Origin: Comamonadaceae bacterium
Lineage (GTDB): Bacteria; Pseudomonadota; Gammaproteobacteria; Burkholderiales; Burkholderiaceae_C
Reading direction: 5' to 3'
DNA length: 41,522 bases
Assembly (NCBI GenBank): GCA_015999985.1
Contig: JAECRA010000038.1
Span: 1-41,522, forward strand
Shown: positions 24,729-33,320 of the stretch, piece by piece
Position numbering within the stretch: position 1 is the stretch's first letter
Layout of the letters: every line of letters starts with the position of its first letter
The notes under the pieces: generated by a model
The model's input: the letters and a program-made list of their open reading frames with translations, nothing else
The model's database searches: none
What the model was told of the DNA's origin: nothing
Translations under genes and position numbers: made by a program

Positions 24729-25142
24729 CTAAGCATTGTGCTCAAGCGAGATGGGGCGTGTTTCTCCGGTTTCCACCAGCGTGCGGCTGGCATTCATCGA
24801 CCCGTAAATCCAGAGTATCTTCATTGGATTTGTCGGTGACGCATTGCGAAATCTGTGGGGAACATTCGGCGGGATGAAGGTCACATCACCTTTTTTGACG
24901 GGGATTGATTGGCCGTCAATGTCAAAGATGGCATCGCCTTCGATGAGCACCACACTCTCCTCCGTATTGTGATGGTGAAAAGGGATCTCCGCGCCTCCGT
25001 TGAATTCGGTGTAACCAGTAATGAATGCCGTAGCGCCAATCGATTTTCCAACCAAGGGGGTGGTTCTGGCGCCACCGCCTCGGTCGTGAGATTTGATCGT
25101 GTCGGGTTGCAGAAGAACAGAGTTTGAAACAGTAGTAATCAT
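24729..25142 (-). CDS. Cupin-domain protein
   Basis: A 137-residue single-domain cupin. Motif 1 is GAEIPFHHHNTEESVVLIEG (His, His and Glu ligands) and motif 2 PPNVPHRFRN (His ligand), so a metal site is complete. Such proteins act as small dioxygenases, isomerases or sensors. It lies 37 bp downstream of the aldehyde dehydrogenase gene in the same direction, so probably cotranscribed. The function is not otherwise indicated. Confidence 0.9.
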   Translation of the reverse strand: MITTVSNSVLLQPDTIKSHDRGGGARTTPLVGKSIGATAFITGYTEFNGGAEIPFHHHNTEESVVLIEGDAIFDIDGQSIPVKKGDVTFIPPNVPHRFRNASPTNPMKILWIYGSMNASRTLVETGETRPISLEHNA

Positions 25143-25179
25143 GGGTGGATGCTCCTCTTGAAGGTCGTTTGCGGGATAG

Positions 25180-26553
25180 TCATTGTTGGACAGGGCCTAT
25201 CCAAAGTGTCTTGATATTGGTGAACTCACGGATCCCAAACTCGCCCAGTTCACGTCCGTAGCCAGACTGCTTGACGCCGCCAAAGGGAAGTCGCGGATCG
25301 GACGCTACGAGTCCGTTGACAAACACGGCTCCGGCTTCTATTTGCCTAGCGAGCTGCACTCCATGCTCCAGGTTTGAAGTCCATATGGATGCCCCCAGTC
25401 CAAACTCTGTGTTGTTGGCCAGAGAGACTGCCTCCTCCGCATTTCGAACTCGCATAACTGCGGCGACAGGTCCGAAGGTTTCTTCGGTCGCGGCAGCCAT
25501 GGATTCTGAGACATGGTCCAACACAGTCGGTTCGTAGAAGAACCCAGGTCCTTCAATGAAATTTCCTCCCTGGGCCAGGACCGCACCAGCATCAAGAGTG
25601 CGCCGCACTTGGGCATGCAATTCTTCTCTCAAATTTGCTCGAGCCATGGGGCCGACCGTGGTCTTCCTGTTCAGAGGATCTCCCACTTGGAGCTTGCGAA
25701 CTCCTTCGCAAAAAAGCTGAACGAAGCGGTCCGCCACTTCTTCTTGCACGATGAAGCGTTTTGCAGATATGCAGCTTTGACCTGTATTAGAAAAGCGTGC
25801 CTTCACGGCCGCCTCTGCCGCCGCGACTACGTCGGCGTCTGCTAACACAATGAATGGATCGGACCCGCCCAGCTCCAATACCTGCTTCTTCATGAGACTT
25901 GCCGCTTGCGAAGCAACTAACTTGCCCACAGCCGTTGAACCTGTCAACGTAACTGCTGCTACGCGGCTATCTGACAAGACAGAGCTGACCGTTGAGGCGT
26001 CTATAAGTAGCGTGCTCACCAAACCCACCGCAGCGCCCGCTTCGCGGAAGACAGCCTCCAACGCCAGTGCGCACTGAGGTACGTTATTAGCATGCTTTAG
26101 CAAAGTGGCGTTTCCGGCCGCAAGCGCCGGTGCAGCAAAACGAATGAACTGCCAGAATGGGTAGTTCCAGGGCATGATGGCGAGTACGACGCCCAGCGGG
26201 GAGAAAACCACCCTGCTTTCGCTTGCGTTGCTCTTGACGGGCATGTCTGCCAAATAAGCTAGCGCGGCTTCTGCGTAGAAATCGCAGGTCCAGGCGCACT
26301 TCTCGATCTCAGCTTCAGCCTCGACGATGGGCTTACCCATCTCTTGCGTAATCAGCTTGGCAAAGTGATCCTTATTTTTTCGGAGCGCAGCAGCCACATT
26401 GGTCAGCAGCCGCACACGTTGCTCAATGGGAACTTTGGCCCAGCTCCGTTGCGCTAGAGATGCGGCGGAAAGCGTAGCCTCCAGCGCCTCTGGCGTTTGC
26501 ACAAGATGCTCGCCAAGTGGCTGACCAGTTGCAGGGTTTAGGGTAGTGATCAT
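25180..26553 (-). CDS. NAD(P)-dependent aldehyde dehydrogenase (succinate-semialdehyde type)
   Basis: A 457-residue aldehyde dehydrogenase: N130 (MPWNYPFW), general base E227 (LELGGSDPF) and nucleophile C261 (SNTGQSCISAKR) are all present, and the C-terminal SGYGRELGEFGIREFTN is typical of the Sad/GabD-like subfamily. It oxidises a semialdehyde to the acid. It is followed by the cupin; upstream, the short mobile element separates it from the Bug3/SDR3 genes, with which it may once have formed a continuous operon. Confidence 0.95.
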   Translation of the reverse strand: MITTLNPATGQPLGEHLVQTPEALEATLSAASLAQRSWAKVPIEQRVRLLTNVAAALRKNKDHFAKLITQEMGKPIVEAEAEIEKCAWTCDFYAEAALAYLADMPVKSNASESRVVFSPLGVVLAIMPWNYPFWQFIRFAAPALAAGNATLLKHANNVPQCALALEAVFREAGAAVGLVSTLLIDASTVSSVLSDSRVAAVTLTGSTAVGKLVASQAASLMKKQVLELGGSDPFIVLADADVVAAAEAAVKARFSNTGQSCISAKRFIVQEEVADRFVQLFCEGVRKLQVGDPLNRKTTVGPMARANLREELHAQVRRTLDAGAVLAQGGNFIEGPGFFYEPTVLDHVSESMAAATEETFGPVAAVMRVRNAEEAVSLANNTEFGLGASIWTSNLEHGVQLARQIEAGAVFVNGLVASDPRLPFGGVKQSGYGRELGEFGIREFTNIKTLWIGPVQQ

Positions 26554-26620
26554 TTTTCAGGTTGCAGATAGCAGGCAGCACGTAGTCGCGAGAGTGAAAT
26601 GAATTTCGAGTCAGCACGGT

Positions 26621-26802
26621 CTAGGGAAGCTCTGCACAAATCGGGCGCCGCGTGCTTCGATGGATTTGGGGGGGCGCCTAGCTGCGGTCTGCAGCGTTAA
26701 AAATCCTCTCGATACCGCCCGGTATCGCTGCGGTTTTCGCCTCGCATCCCATCCCAACCCACCGTTCACGCTTACCGCCCGTTTTATGCAGAGCTTCCCT
26801 AG
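26621..26802. mobile_element. MITE-like element, 182 bp with terminal inverted repeats
   Basis: Left end CTAGGGAAGCTCTGCACAAA (26621-26640) and right end TTTATGCAGAGCTTCCCTAG (26783-26802) are inverted copies matching at 19 of 20 positions. The terminal CTAG on both sides may be a target duplication, as in IS5-type elements that choose YTAR sites. The interior has no transposase frame but contains an 18-bp palindrome (26710-26727). The right CTAG supplies the stop codon of Bug3. Family assignment to IS5 is from memory of end sequences and target preference, not a search. Confidence 0.75.
26710..26727. repeat. Internal palindrome of the MITE-like element
   Basis: CGATACCGCCCGGTATCG is a perfect 8-2-8 palindrome near the middle of the element. 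It would form a stable hairpin in RNA or single-stranded DNA. Confidence 0.6.
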
Positions 26803-27758
26803 TCAATTGAAATCACCTTCTGACGAATCAATTCCCCCAGAGTATTCGAGTCTTTTTTAAGCCGTGCCGTAAAAACTTCCGGTGTACTGTTGACGACGTC
26901 AAACGCGTTCTCAGAGAAACGCTTCACGATATCCGGATCGCGCAAGACCTCTTGTGTCGCCTTGATAATCTTGCTGCGCACTTCAGGCGGCATTCCTGTG
27001 GGCGCCGCCAGTCCAACCCAAGTTGGGTACTCAAGTCCTGGAATGAATTCGCTCAAGGTGGGGATATCTGGAAGAAGACCTGATCGCTTGGATGAACCAA
27101 CGGCGATAGCCCGAACTTTTCCAGCATTAATATGCGGTAGCAATACAGATACCCCCGCAAAGGCGAAGTCAATATGGCCGCCCAACAAGTCGACGATCAT
27201 GGGCGCCGCGCCTTTGTACGGGACATGCGTGGTTTGCAATTGGCGGGCCAGTGCCATCTGCGCGCTGTTGACATGACCTGCAGAAGCGATTCCAGAAGTT
27301 CCGTATGTAGCTCCGGGATGAGCCTTGAGGTAGGTGATGAGGCCCTCAAAATTCTTAACAGGGAGGTCTTGACGCACCACCAGAATCTGTGGCGTCGTCA
27401 CAAGCAAATTCAAGTAATCGAAGGACTTGAACGTGTCGTATCGCAGCCCTTTGATCGTCTGATGGTTACCGGCCTGGGTATCCAATGCCAGCATTAACGT
27501 CGTGCCATCCGGCTTTGCACGCACCAGTTCGGCCGCAGCAAGTGACCCGCCGGCGCCAGGTCTGTTTTCGACCACAATGGTCTGTCCCAGCTTTTCGCCT
27601 AGTGCATTGCTAATGATGCGCGCCGTCTGATCAACGGCGCCTCCGGGAGCAAAGGGAACTAGCAGTTTTACCGGCTGCGGTTGCGCATAAACCGTGTTCG
27701 TAACACCTATGCAGGAAGCGATAGAGAGAGCGCCAAAAGTGCGGCGGTTAAGTTTCAT
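26799..27758 (-). CDS. Bug/TctC-family periplasmic solute receptor, Bug3
   Basis: A 319-residue receptor: signal MKLNRRTFGALSIASCIGV, mature start VKLLVPFAPGGAVDQTAR. The ATG at 27758 has GGAGA 5 nt upstream; the frame's TTG at 27779 is unlikely. The stop codon (TAG, complement of 26799-26801) lies within the terminal CTAG of the mobile element. Length and the C-terminal ending LGELIRQKVISID look complete, so the insertion ended at or very near the natural stop. Ligand unknown; SDR3 is immediately upstream. Confidence 0.92.
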   Translation of the reverse strand: MKLNRRTFGALSIASCIGVTNTVYAQPQPVKLLVPFAPGGAVDQTARIISNALGEKLGQTIVVENRPGAGGSLAAAELVRAKPDGTTLMLALDTQAGNHQTIKGLRYDTFKSFDYLNLLVTTPQILVVRQDLPVKNFEGLITYLKAHPGATYGTSGIASAGHVNSAQMALARQLQTTHVPYKGAAPMIVDLLGGHIDFAFAGVSVLLPHINAGKVRAIAVGSSKRSGLLPDIPTLSEFIPGLEYPTWVGLAAPTGMPPEVRSKIIKATQEVLRDPDIVKRFSENAFDVVNSTPEVFTARLKKDSNTLGELIRQKVISID

Positions 27759-27840
27759 TTTTGTCTCCAACGATTTCAATTTTTTCCACGCCTACCTTCT
27801 CTTTCAGTTCGGTGGCGATCACTTCGGGGCGGTGCCCACG

Positions 27841-28635
27841 TCACGGCGTACTGGCGATCAGTCCCCCGTCGACAACGATTTCGGTGCCCGTCACATAGCG
27901 GCTTTCATCGGCCGCGAGAAATAGCGCAGCATGCGCCGTGTCCCAGGCGTCTCCCATGTATTTCATTGGGATTTGGTTGTTGCGTCGGGCTAAGAATCCC
28001 TCAGGATCGCCCTTCGCGTATTTCGCAACCAGTGTCTCCAACAAGGGGGTGTGCATCAGGCCTGGCACCACGCAATTCAAGCGAATTCCGTCAGCCGCAT
28101 GAATGACAGCGGTGGTCTTCGTGAACTGAATCAAGGCGGCCTTCGCAGCGGCATAGGCTACCTGAGGCTTGCCAACGTAGCGCAGGCCTGCCACCGAAGA
28201 AACACTGATGATCGATCCTGCGCGGTTTTTCTGCATGATGGGGATGACATGCTTGCAAGCGAGAAATGCTCCCTTGAGATTCACTTGCATCTGTGCATCC
28301 CAAACCTCTTCTGGCATATCAACTGGGCCACCGGGTTGCGACAGGCCGACGTTGTTCACAAGGATGTCAATGCGACCATGAACTTCCATGCATGCCTGGA
28401 CGGCACGCTGCACGTCATCATCCTTCGTTGAATCGCATTGAACGACATCAATTTGAAAGCCCTCCTCATGCATTCTCTTTCGCGTGTCATCTGCATTCTC
28501 CAAACGCAGATCCGTACCAAAAACGGATGCACCCTGGCGCGCCATGAGCACCGCCATCGTTCGACCGTTTCCCCAGCCTGGCGCCACTGACCCGCATCCC
28601 ATGATGAGTGCCACTTTGTTCGTGAGCTTGAACAA
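27841..28635 (-). CDS. Short-chain dehydrogenase/reductase, SDR3
   Basis: A 264-residue SDR. The TTG at 28635 preceded by AAGGAGAG is the best start, as the 34 upstream residues of the open frame look non-coding. The cofactor loop is unusual, MGCGSVAPGWGNGR, with an insertion between the glycines. NNVGLS, ISVSSVAGL and YxxxK in YAAAKAAL are standard. It is upstream of Bug3 and divergent from LysR2, so it probably oxidises an alcohol in the pathway sensed by LysR2. Confidence 0.88.
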   Translation of the reverse strand: MFKLTNKVALIMGCGSVAPGWGNGRTMAVLMARQGASVFGTDLRLENADDTRKRMHEEGFQIDVVQCDSTKDDDVQRAVQACMEVHGRIDILVNNVGLSQPGGPVDMPEEVWDAQMQVNLKGAFLACKHVIPIMQKNRAGSIISVSSVAGLRYVGKPQVAYAAAKAALIQFTKTTAVIHAADGIRLNCVVPGLMHTPLLETLVAKYAKGDPEGFLARRNNQIPMKYMGDAWDTAHAALFLAADESRYVTGTEIVVDGGLIASTP

Positions 28636-28756
28636 TCTTCTCTCCTTGTTGTAGTGGTCTTTTTCGACGACCCGTGTTTTGGTTGATGGACAGAATGTAT
28701 GCGGGCACAATTGATTGGTGAAATTCTTTTTTTTCATCCATTAATAGAGGTAGCGA

Positions 28757-29680
28757 ATGAATGTCACTCCACGCCAGTTGCGCATCTTTCTGGCACTTGC
28801 CGAGTCGTTGAACTTCAGTCGAACCGCGGAGAAGTTCTTCGTTACCCAACCGTCTTTGAGCAAAGCCGTGAAGGATCTGGAGGATGAGCTTGGAATCACG
28901 CTTTTCGAACGATCAACTCGTTCGGTACGTCTGACTGCGGCGGGTGGTCGGCTCACGGCCATCGCCAGAAAGGTGGTTGGGGAATTCGACAGCGGGATAG
29001 AAAGGCTTCATAGCCAAGCCGAGCATGAATTCCATCAAGTTGCCATTGCGGCTTTACCTTCAGTCGCCAACAGTTTGCTCCCTGCAGTTTGTGCGCGACT
29101 CGAAGAGAAATTTGGCAACCCGAAGTTCACTATTTATGACGGAACGAACGCCTCCACCATTCAGCGGTTGCTGACGTATCAGGTGGACTTCGCATTGGCT
29201 TCTGCGGCGCCCTCACACGCGGAGCTTGAGTACGAAGAAATCCTGCGCGATCGCTTCGTCCTTTTGGCGCCTGAAACGTGGACACACGTCAAGGCCCGAA
29301 CTCGGATGGAGGATCTCATTGACCTGCCGCTTATTAGCGGAACAGACGCCAGCACGGCCAAAGAGTATGTAAAGGCTGCCCTTCTTCAACGCGGAATCGT
29401 GTTCGAGCCCAAACTCTCTTTGGATCAGGTGGGGACCGCTGCTGGTTTCGTGCGTGAACGCTTGGGAATCATCATTCAACCGTATCTCGGCATACTTCCC
29501 TTGCTAGACCTCAAGGGTATGAGGATGTGCCGAATCGTCGATGGCCCCATCCGCTCAGTTGGAATCGTCCGCAGAAAGGCGTCTGCGTTGTCCGCCATTG
29601 CGGAACAAGGGGTCGTAGAGGCCCGACAAGCTGCGCAGAAGTTAATTCGTCGGTTTCCTGCCTGGATCCTTTCCCCGTGA
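28757..29680 (+). CDS. LysR-family transcriptional regulator, LysR2
   Basis: A 307-residue LysR protein starting MNVTPRQLRIFLALAES with the helix-turn-helix FSRTAEKFFVTQPSLSKAVK and a full effector domain. GAGG lies 7 nt before the ATG. It is divergent from SDR3 across 121 bp and probably controls SDR3-Bug3 and perhaps the aldehyde dehydrogenase and cupin. I could not single out a convincing T-N11-A site in the gap. Confidence 0.93.
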   Translation: MNVTPRQLRIFLALAESLNFSRTAEKFFVTQPSLSKAVKDLEDELGITLFERSTRSVRLTAAGGRLTAIARKVVGEFDSGIERLHSQAEHEFHQVAIAALPSVANSLLPAVCARLEEKFGNPKFTIYDGTNASTIQRLLTYQVDFALASAAPSHAELEYEEILRDRFVLLAPETWTHVKARTRMEDLIDLPLISGTDASTAKEYVKAALLQRGIVFEPKLSLDQVGTAAGFVRERLGIIIQPYLGILPLLDLKGMRMCRIVDGPIRSVGIVRRKASALSAIAEQGVVEARQAAQKLIRRFPAWILSP

Positions 29681-29715
29681 CTTGGCGGCAGTAATCCAGG
29701 GCTCCAACGTACTTC

Positions 29716-30255
29716 TCAAATGCTGACGACGACTCGCAAGCCTCGGGCGGCGTAATAGGACTGAACTCCGTTGTGATAGATAAAGACCCGGCCATAGCGA
29801 CGGTCGCCGAAAAGAGCGCCCCCCTTTTTTCTGAGCTCAGCGGGTGTGGCGAGCCAGCTCGATGTCTTCAGGTCAAATTCGCCAAACTGCTGAAGCTCCT
29901 GATACTGCGCCTCCGTCAGTAGCGAAGCACCCATCGCCGCGGCCAGCTCCAAAGCGCTGCCCGCGGGTTTGTTCTCTTTGCGAGCGGCCAAGGCTTCGGC
30001 GTCATAACAAAGACTTCTGCGTCCCTCCGGGCTTTCCGCAGCGCAGTCGAAGAACCGATAGCTACCACCGCTCTCGGGACCACCAATGACATCGGGCTCG
30101 CCACCCGTACGCTCCATCTCCGAAAGCGCCTTCAGCTTGGGCTTGTGGGCATGGAGTCTAGTCAGCACGCTGTCCCATTTCACCTTCGGATGGCGGTGGG
30201 GATGCGCCTCGAAGCGATGCCTGAGGGAATCGATGAAATCTGCGTGTTGTGTCAT
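29716..30255 (-). CDS. DUF4256-family protein
   Basis: A 179-residue protein recognised from the DUF4256 pattern: MERTGGEPDV, the segment RFFDCAAESP, YDAEALAARKENKP, and a C-terminal RRYGRVFIYHNGVQSYYA. The function of the family is not known. The ATG at 30255 gives the family start; the open frame continues to 30309. It is convergent with LysR2 and separate from the catabolic genes. The 241 bp upstream hold copy A of a 31-bp repeat and no gene I can support. Confidence 0.8.
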   Translation of the reverse strand: MTQHADFIDSLRHRFEAHPHRHPKVKWDSVLTRLHAHKPKLKALSEMERTGGEPDVIGGPESGGSYRFFDCAAESPEGRRSLCYDAEALAARKENKPAGSALELAAAMGASLLTEAQYQELQQFGEFDLKTSSWLATPAELRKKGGALFGDRRYGRVFIYHNGVQSYYAARGLRVVVSI

Positions 30256-30377
30256 GTGCGGGGACTCCACCCTCAAGCCGCGTTTACCGAAGTCTTGGAC
30301 ATCATGCACTCAAGTGGACAGACACCCGGTACACCGGAACAAGCACCTCACACTTTATATCGATTCAAACCCGCAGC

Positions 30378-30408
30378 AGTCAGGCGAACGCGAGAAAGCT
30401 CGTTGCAC
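30378..30408. repeat. Degenerate 31-bp direct repeat, copy A
   Basis: The stretch containing AGTCAGG, CGAGAAAGC and GTTG is found again at 33160-33190 in the same orientation with 27 of 31 positions identical. Both copies are intergenic and flank the hydrolase-Bug4 segment. Confidence 0.55.
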
Positions 30409-30496
30409 TGCACATAGATTAAACGATTGCCAGGGGCTTAACCTTACTCCCGCAGAAGATTTCAGTATGGCCTATTCAAAATCCAAACAGCCGACG

Positions 30497-31444
30497 TCAC
30501 TCCTCTGCGAAGGTATAGCGATACACGTGGTCGGCGTGCCCCCTTTGGTCACTTGCTGCAACGCGCTCCAGCCGGCCCGCGTTAGGCGCGGGAAAATGCG
30601 CAGGCATCAATAGCGTGCCTTCGTTCGCGCAGCGTTCCATAATCGTCTGGCGTGTTGACCGGGACTCTTCGGGAGCGAGACAGAAACGGGTGTTCCAATG
30701 CGGATAACAGCACTGCAGCGGATGGTGGAAGAGATCGCCTGTAAGAAACGCATCTTTGAGCGCGCCTTCGACAGCGATGCCCACATGCCCAGGCGTATGG
30801 CCAGGTAGTGGCACCAAGCGCACGCCGGGTGCGATCTCGTGATCCATTGACACGAGGTCGGCCACGCCGGCGTGGAACAATGGCCATACCGAGTCCCCGA
30901 TGTAGTCACCCGAACGCGCAAGCGCTGGGTGGTCCTCATTGTTTTTCCAGTATTCCCATTCGGGGTGAGTGAACAGATAGCGCGCGTTAGGGAAAGTCGG
31001 CACCCAGCGATCACCTTCGAGTCGGGTATGCCAACCTACATGGTCCACATGGAGATGTGTGGACACCGCTATGTCGATCTGCTCCGGCGTTACCCCGGCG
31101 CTGCGCAATCCGTCTAGCCAGTTCCAACGCTGCTGGTGAAAATCGGGGCGCGCTCGATCCTTGCAATCACCGACACAGGTATCAACCAGTATCCGTTTGC
31201 CTTCGGCCTCCAGGAGAAACGACTGGATGCTGATGATCAGGCGGTCCGTTTGCGCATCGTAGAAACGCGGTACCAGCCAGTCGAGATTGGCCTTGATGAT
31301 CTCCGGGGTTGAATCGGGGAAGATCTCCGCAGGGCGCAGGAGCGGCCCCTCTGACTCCACCACACGGGTGATTCGCACCCCGCCAAGATCAACAACGCGA
31401 TGGTCCATTACGCCGATTCTATGGAATTCATTCGGCAGTGACAT
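30497..31444 (-). CDS. Metallo-beta-lactamase-fold hydrolase
   Basis: A 315-residue hydrolase with the zinc motif THLHVDHVGW (H130, H132, D134, H135), LPGHTPGH, the bridging Asp in FLTGDLFHH and a final His in MPAHFPAPN. The set is complete for a binuclear site. Such enzymes open lactones, esters or thioesters. AGGAAG is just before the ATG, which lies inside the end of Bug4 (17-nt overlap), so the two are coupled. A receptor plus hydrolase pair suggests uptake and ring opening of an ester or lactone. Confidence 0.9.
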   Translation of the reverse strand: MSLPNEFHRIGVMDHRVVDLGGVRITRVVESEGPLLRPAEIFPDSTPEIIKANLDWLVPRFYDAQTDRLIISIQSFLLEAEGKRILVDTCVGDCKDRARPDFHQQRWNWLDGLRSAGVTPEQIDIAVSTHLHVDHVGWHTRLEGDRWVPTFPNARYLFTHPEWEYWKNNEDHPALARSGDYIGDSVWPLFHAGVADLVSMDHEIAPGVRLVPLPGHTPGHVGIAVEGALKDAFLTGDLFHHPLQCCYPHWNTRFCLAPEESRSTRQTIMERCANEGTLLMPAHFPAPNAGRLERVAASDQRGHADHVYRYTFAEE

Positions 31445-32486
31445 TTGACTTCCTGATCAGTGCTTTCCACTCCGTGGCCTCCTTGGCCATTAGCGTGGCG
31501 AACTCTGTCGGTGAGCTCGCCACAGCAGTCGTCCCCAACTTTGCGAACTGATCTATCACTTCCGGGCGCGACATGACTTCTTTGATCGCAGTGGCCATCT
31601 TCCTGATGATCGCCGGGTCTGTGCCGGCCGGTGCCGACAAACCCCACCAGTTGCCAGCGATCAGGCCGGGCAGTCCAGCCTCCGCAGTGGTCGGCACATC
31701 GGGCAGCGCCACCAGACGTGTGGTACCAGCCACTGCCAGCGCGCGCAGGCGCCCAGTCAACACGTGGCCCGAAGTCGAATCAGCGGTGACAAACATGGTC
31801 TGGATTTCACCTCCCAACAGGCCCTGCACGGCCGGCGCTGCACCCCGGTAGGCCACGTGGGTGAGCGGGGCACCACTGAGTTCGCTGTATCGCAACCCAC
31901 CCAGGTGGGGAGCGGTGCCAGGGCCGGGCGAGCCGAAGTTAGCCTTGCCCGGGTTCTGCTTGGCGTAGGCTGTTAACTCGCGAAGCGTCTTGCTCGGCAA
32001 GCTCGGGTTGACCATTACCAGCAGCGGCGAATTCACAACCAGCGACACCGGCACCAGATCCTTCAAGGGATCGAACGTCATCTTGAATAGGAACTGGTTC
32101 ATGACATAGTTGTTCGTCGCGCCGAGCAGGAAGGTGTACCCGTCGGGAGCTGCGCGTACAACGTCCGCAGCGCCAATGTTGCCCGAAGCGCCACTCTTGT
32201 TGTCGATGTATAGCGACGCGCCCAGGGCCTTCTCCAGGTGCTTCTGAATCGAGCGGATTGCCACGTCCCCTGATCCGCCTACTGCGTAGGGCACAACGAT
32301 ACGAATTGGCTTGGCCGGCCATGAGGCTGCCTGCGTCGACATGCAAAAGCCTGCTGTCAAGCTGGCGGCCAGAGCCCACATCGCGACATGACGGCGCGAC
32401 AGAGTGTTCGGGCTGGACGTCTTCTTATGACGTATAGCCTCCACTTGATTTCGACGACTGGGTACGGATGAAAAACTGAGATTCAT
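31428..32486 (-). CDS. Bug/TctC-family periplasmic solute receptor, Bug4
   Basis: A 352-residue receptor whose signal region is longer than usual. A basic stretch of about 45 residues (RRNQVEAIRHKK, LSRRHVAMWALAAS) precedes the hydrophobic core and the site near STQAASWPAK; the mature part starts IRIVVPYAVGGSGDV. The ATG at 32486 is preferred over the frame start at 32648; an internal ATG nearer the signal core is possible. It is upstream of and coupled to the metallo-hydrolase. Confidence 0.9.
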   Translation of the reverse strand: MNLSFSSVPSRRNQVEAIRHKKTSSPNTLSRRHVAMWALAASLTAGFCMSTQAASWPAKPIRIVVPYAVGGSGDVAIRSIQKHLEKALGASLYIDNKSGASGNIGAADVVRAAPDGYTFLLGATNNYVMNQFLFKMTFDPLKDLVPVSLVVNSPLLVMVNPSLPSKTLRELTAYAKQNPGKANFGSPGPGTAPHLGGLRYSELSGAPLTHVAYRGAAPAVQGLLGGEIQTMFVTADSTSGHVLTGRLRALAVAGTTRLVALPDVPTTAEAGLPGLIAGNWWGLSAPAGTDPAIIRKMATAIKEVMSRPEVIDQFAKLGTTAVASSPTEFATLMAKEATEWKALIRKSNVTAE

Positions 32487-33320
32487 GTTGCTTTTCTCTC
32501 GGGGTTTGTGGCTCGGAGCAGCACCGCTTAAGACGGTGAATACGGTGAATGCGTTGTCTTGCAAGTGAAAAAGAGGCAGCATTGCCTCCGGAAATCTGCG
32601 CCCATTGGTCGGCAACCGGAAAACGTGGGTCACATACGAACAATTCAATGCGCACCTCGCCCAGCAGAAATAGATAGTCCGAGCCCCGCATTACGGGATC
32701 GGCGTCGATCACATGGAGCAACAGGCGCGGGGCACACGTGTCGAACACCGCGCAATCGACCTGGAGGCGATGTGCGTAATCCAACGGCAGATGCAGACGG
32801 TCCTGCCTCACGACGCTGCCGTATTGCGAAACGTTTTCAACGTGACCGCACAGGAGCGCAAACCCGCCACCTCCACGCGCGAAGCAGCTCTGTCGTAGCA
32901 CTTGCCGATAAAGACGAACTCTACGTCGACATAATTGCGCGGGGAGCTTAGCGTTGGCGGCAGTGCAAAGGAGGCAGTCACGAAAGACTCCAGCAGGATA
33001 TGGACCGAAGTCTATCTAGCGGATCTTTTTTTGAATAATGACTTATCTGGTCTCAAATATAGAGATCAGGAATACTTGACGAGGGGTCAAGTGGTATATG
33101 AAGTTAGTGTTGCCGGCAGCGCGACGAACGAGTTGCCAAGCGTGATGGGGAATTAGCAGAGTCAGGCAAACGCGAGAAAGCCGGTTGTACCCGAGCCGAC
33201 GCATACGGCATCTATAGTCGACACAGCGTCACCCTCAATCAATCGCAGGGCTCCCCCTACAGGATTCCCTTCAAGCCGTCAGCAGGGCATGCTGGCAGGT
33301 TGCCCTGCCCTGCCCTGCCC
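32487..33320. other. 834-bp intergenic stretch without a supported gene
   Basis: A leftward open frame (32425-32901, 158 codons) overlaps the Bug4 start; it has fairly coding-like third positions and a hydrophobic stretch LLLHVIDADPVMRGSDYLFL, but I recognise no family. Short rightward frames also exist. The section 33010-33110 is AT-rich and holds the repeat CTTGAC-N5-GTCAAG. Near 33282-33308 is an 8-11-8 hairpin (GCAGGGCA/TGCCCTGC) followed by tandem TGCCC units after the GAF gene. Possibly the remains of a decayed gene. Confidence 0.4.
33160..33190. repeat. Degenerate 31-bp direct repeat, copy B
   Basis: Same orientation as copy A at 30378-30408, 27 of 31 positions identical, lying in the intergenic gap 2.8 kb away. 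No adjoining transposase or further flanking identity was seen. Confidence 0.55.

Noticed and set aside
33295..33320. Short tandem CCCTG units as a CRISPR or satellite
   Set aside because: Only about four 5-bp units without spacers; it is a simple sequence tract next to the GAF stop codon.
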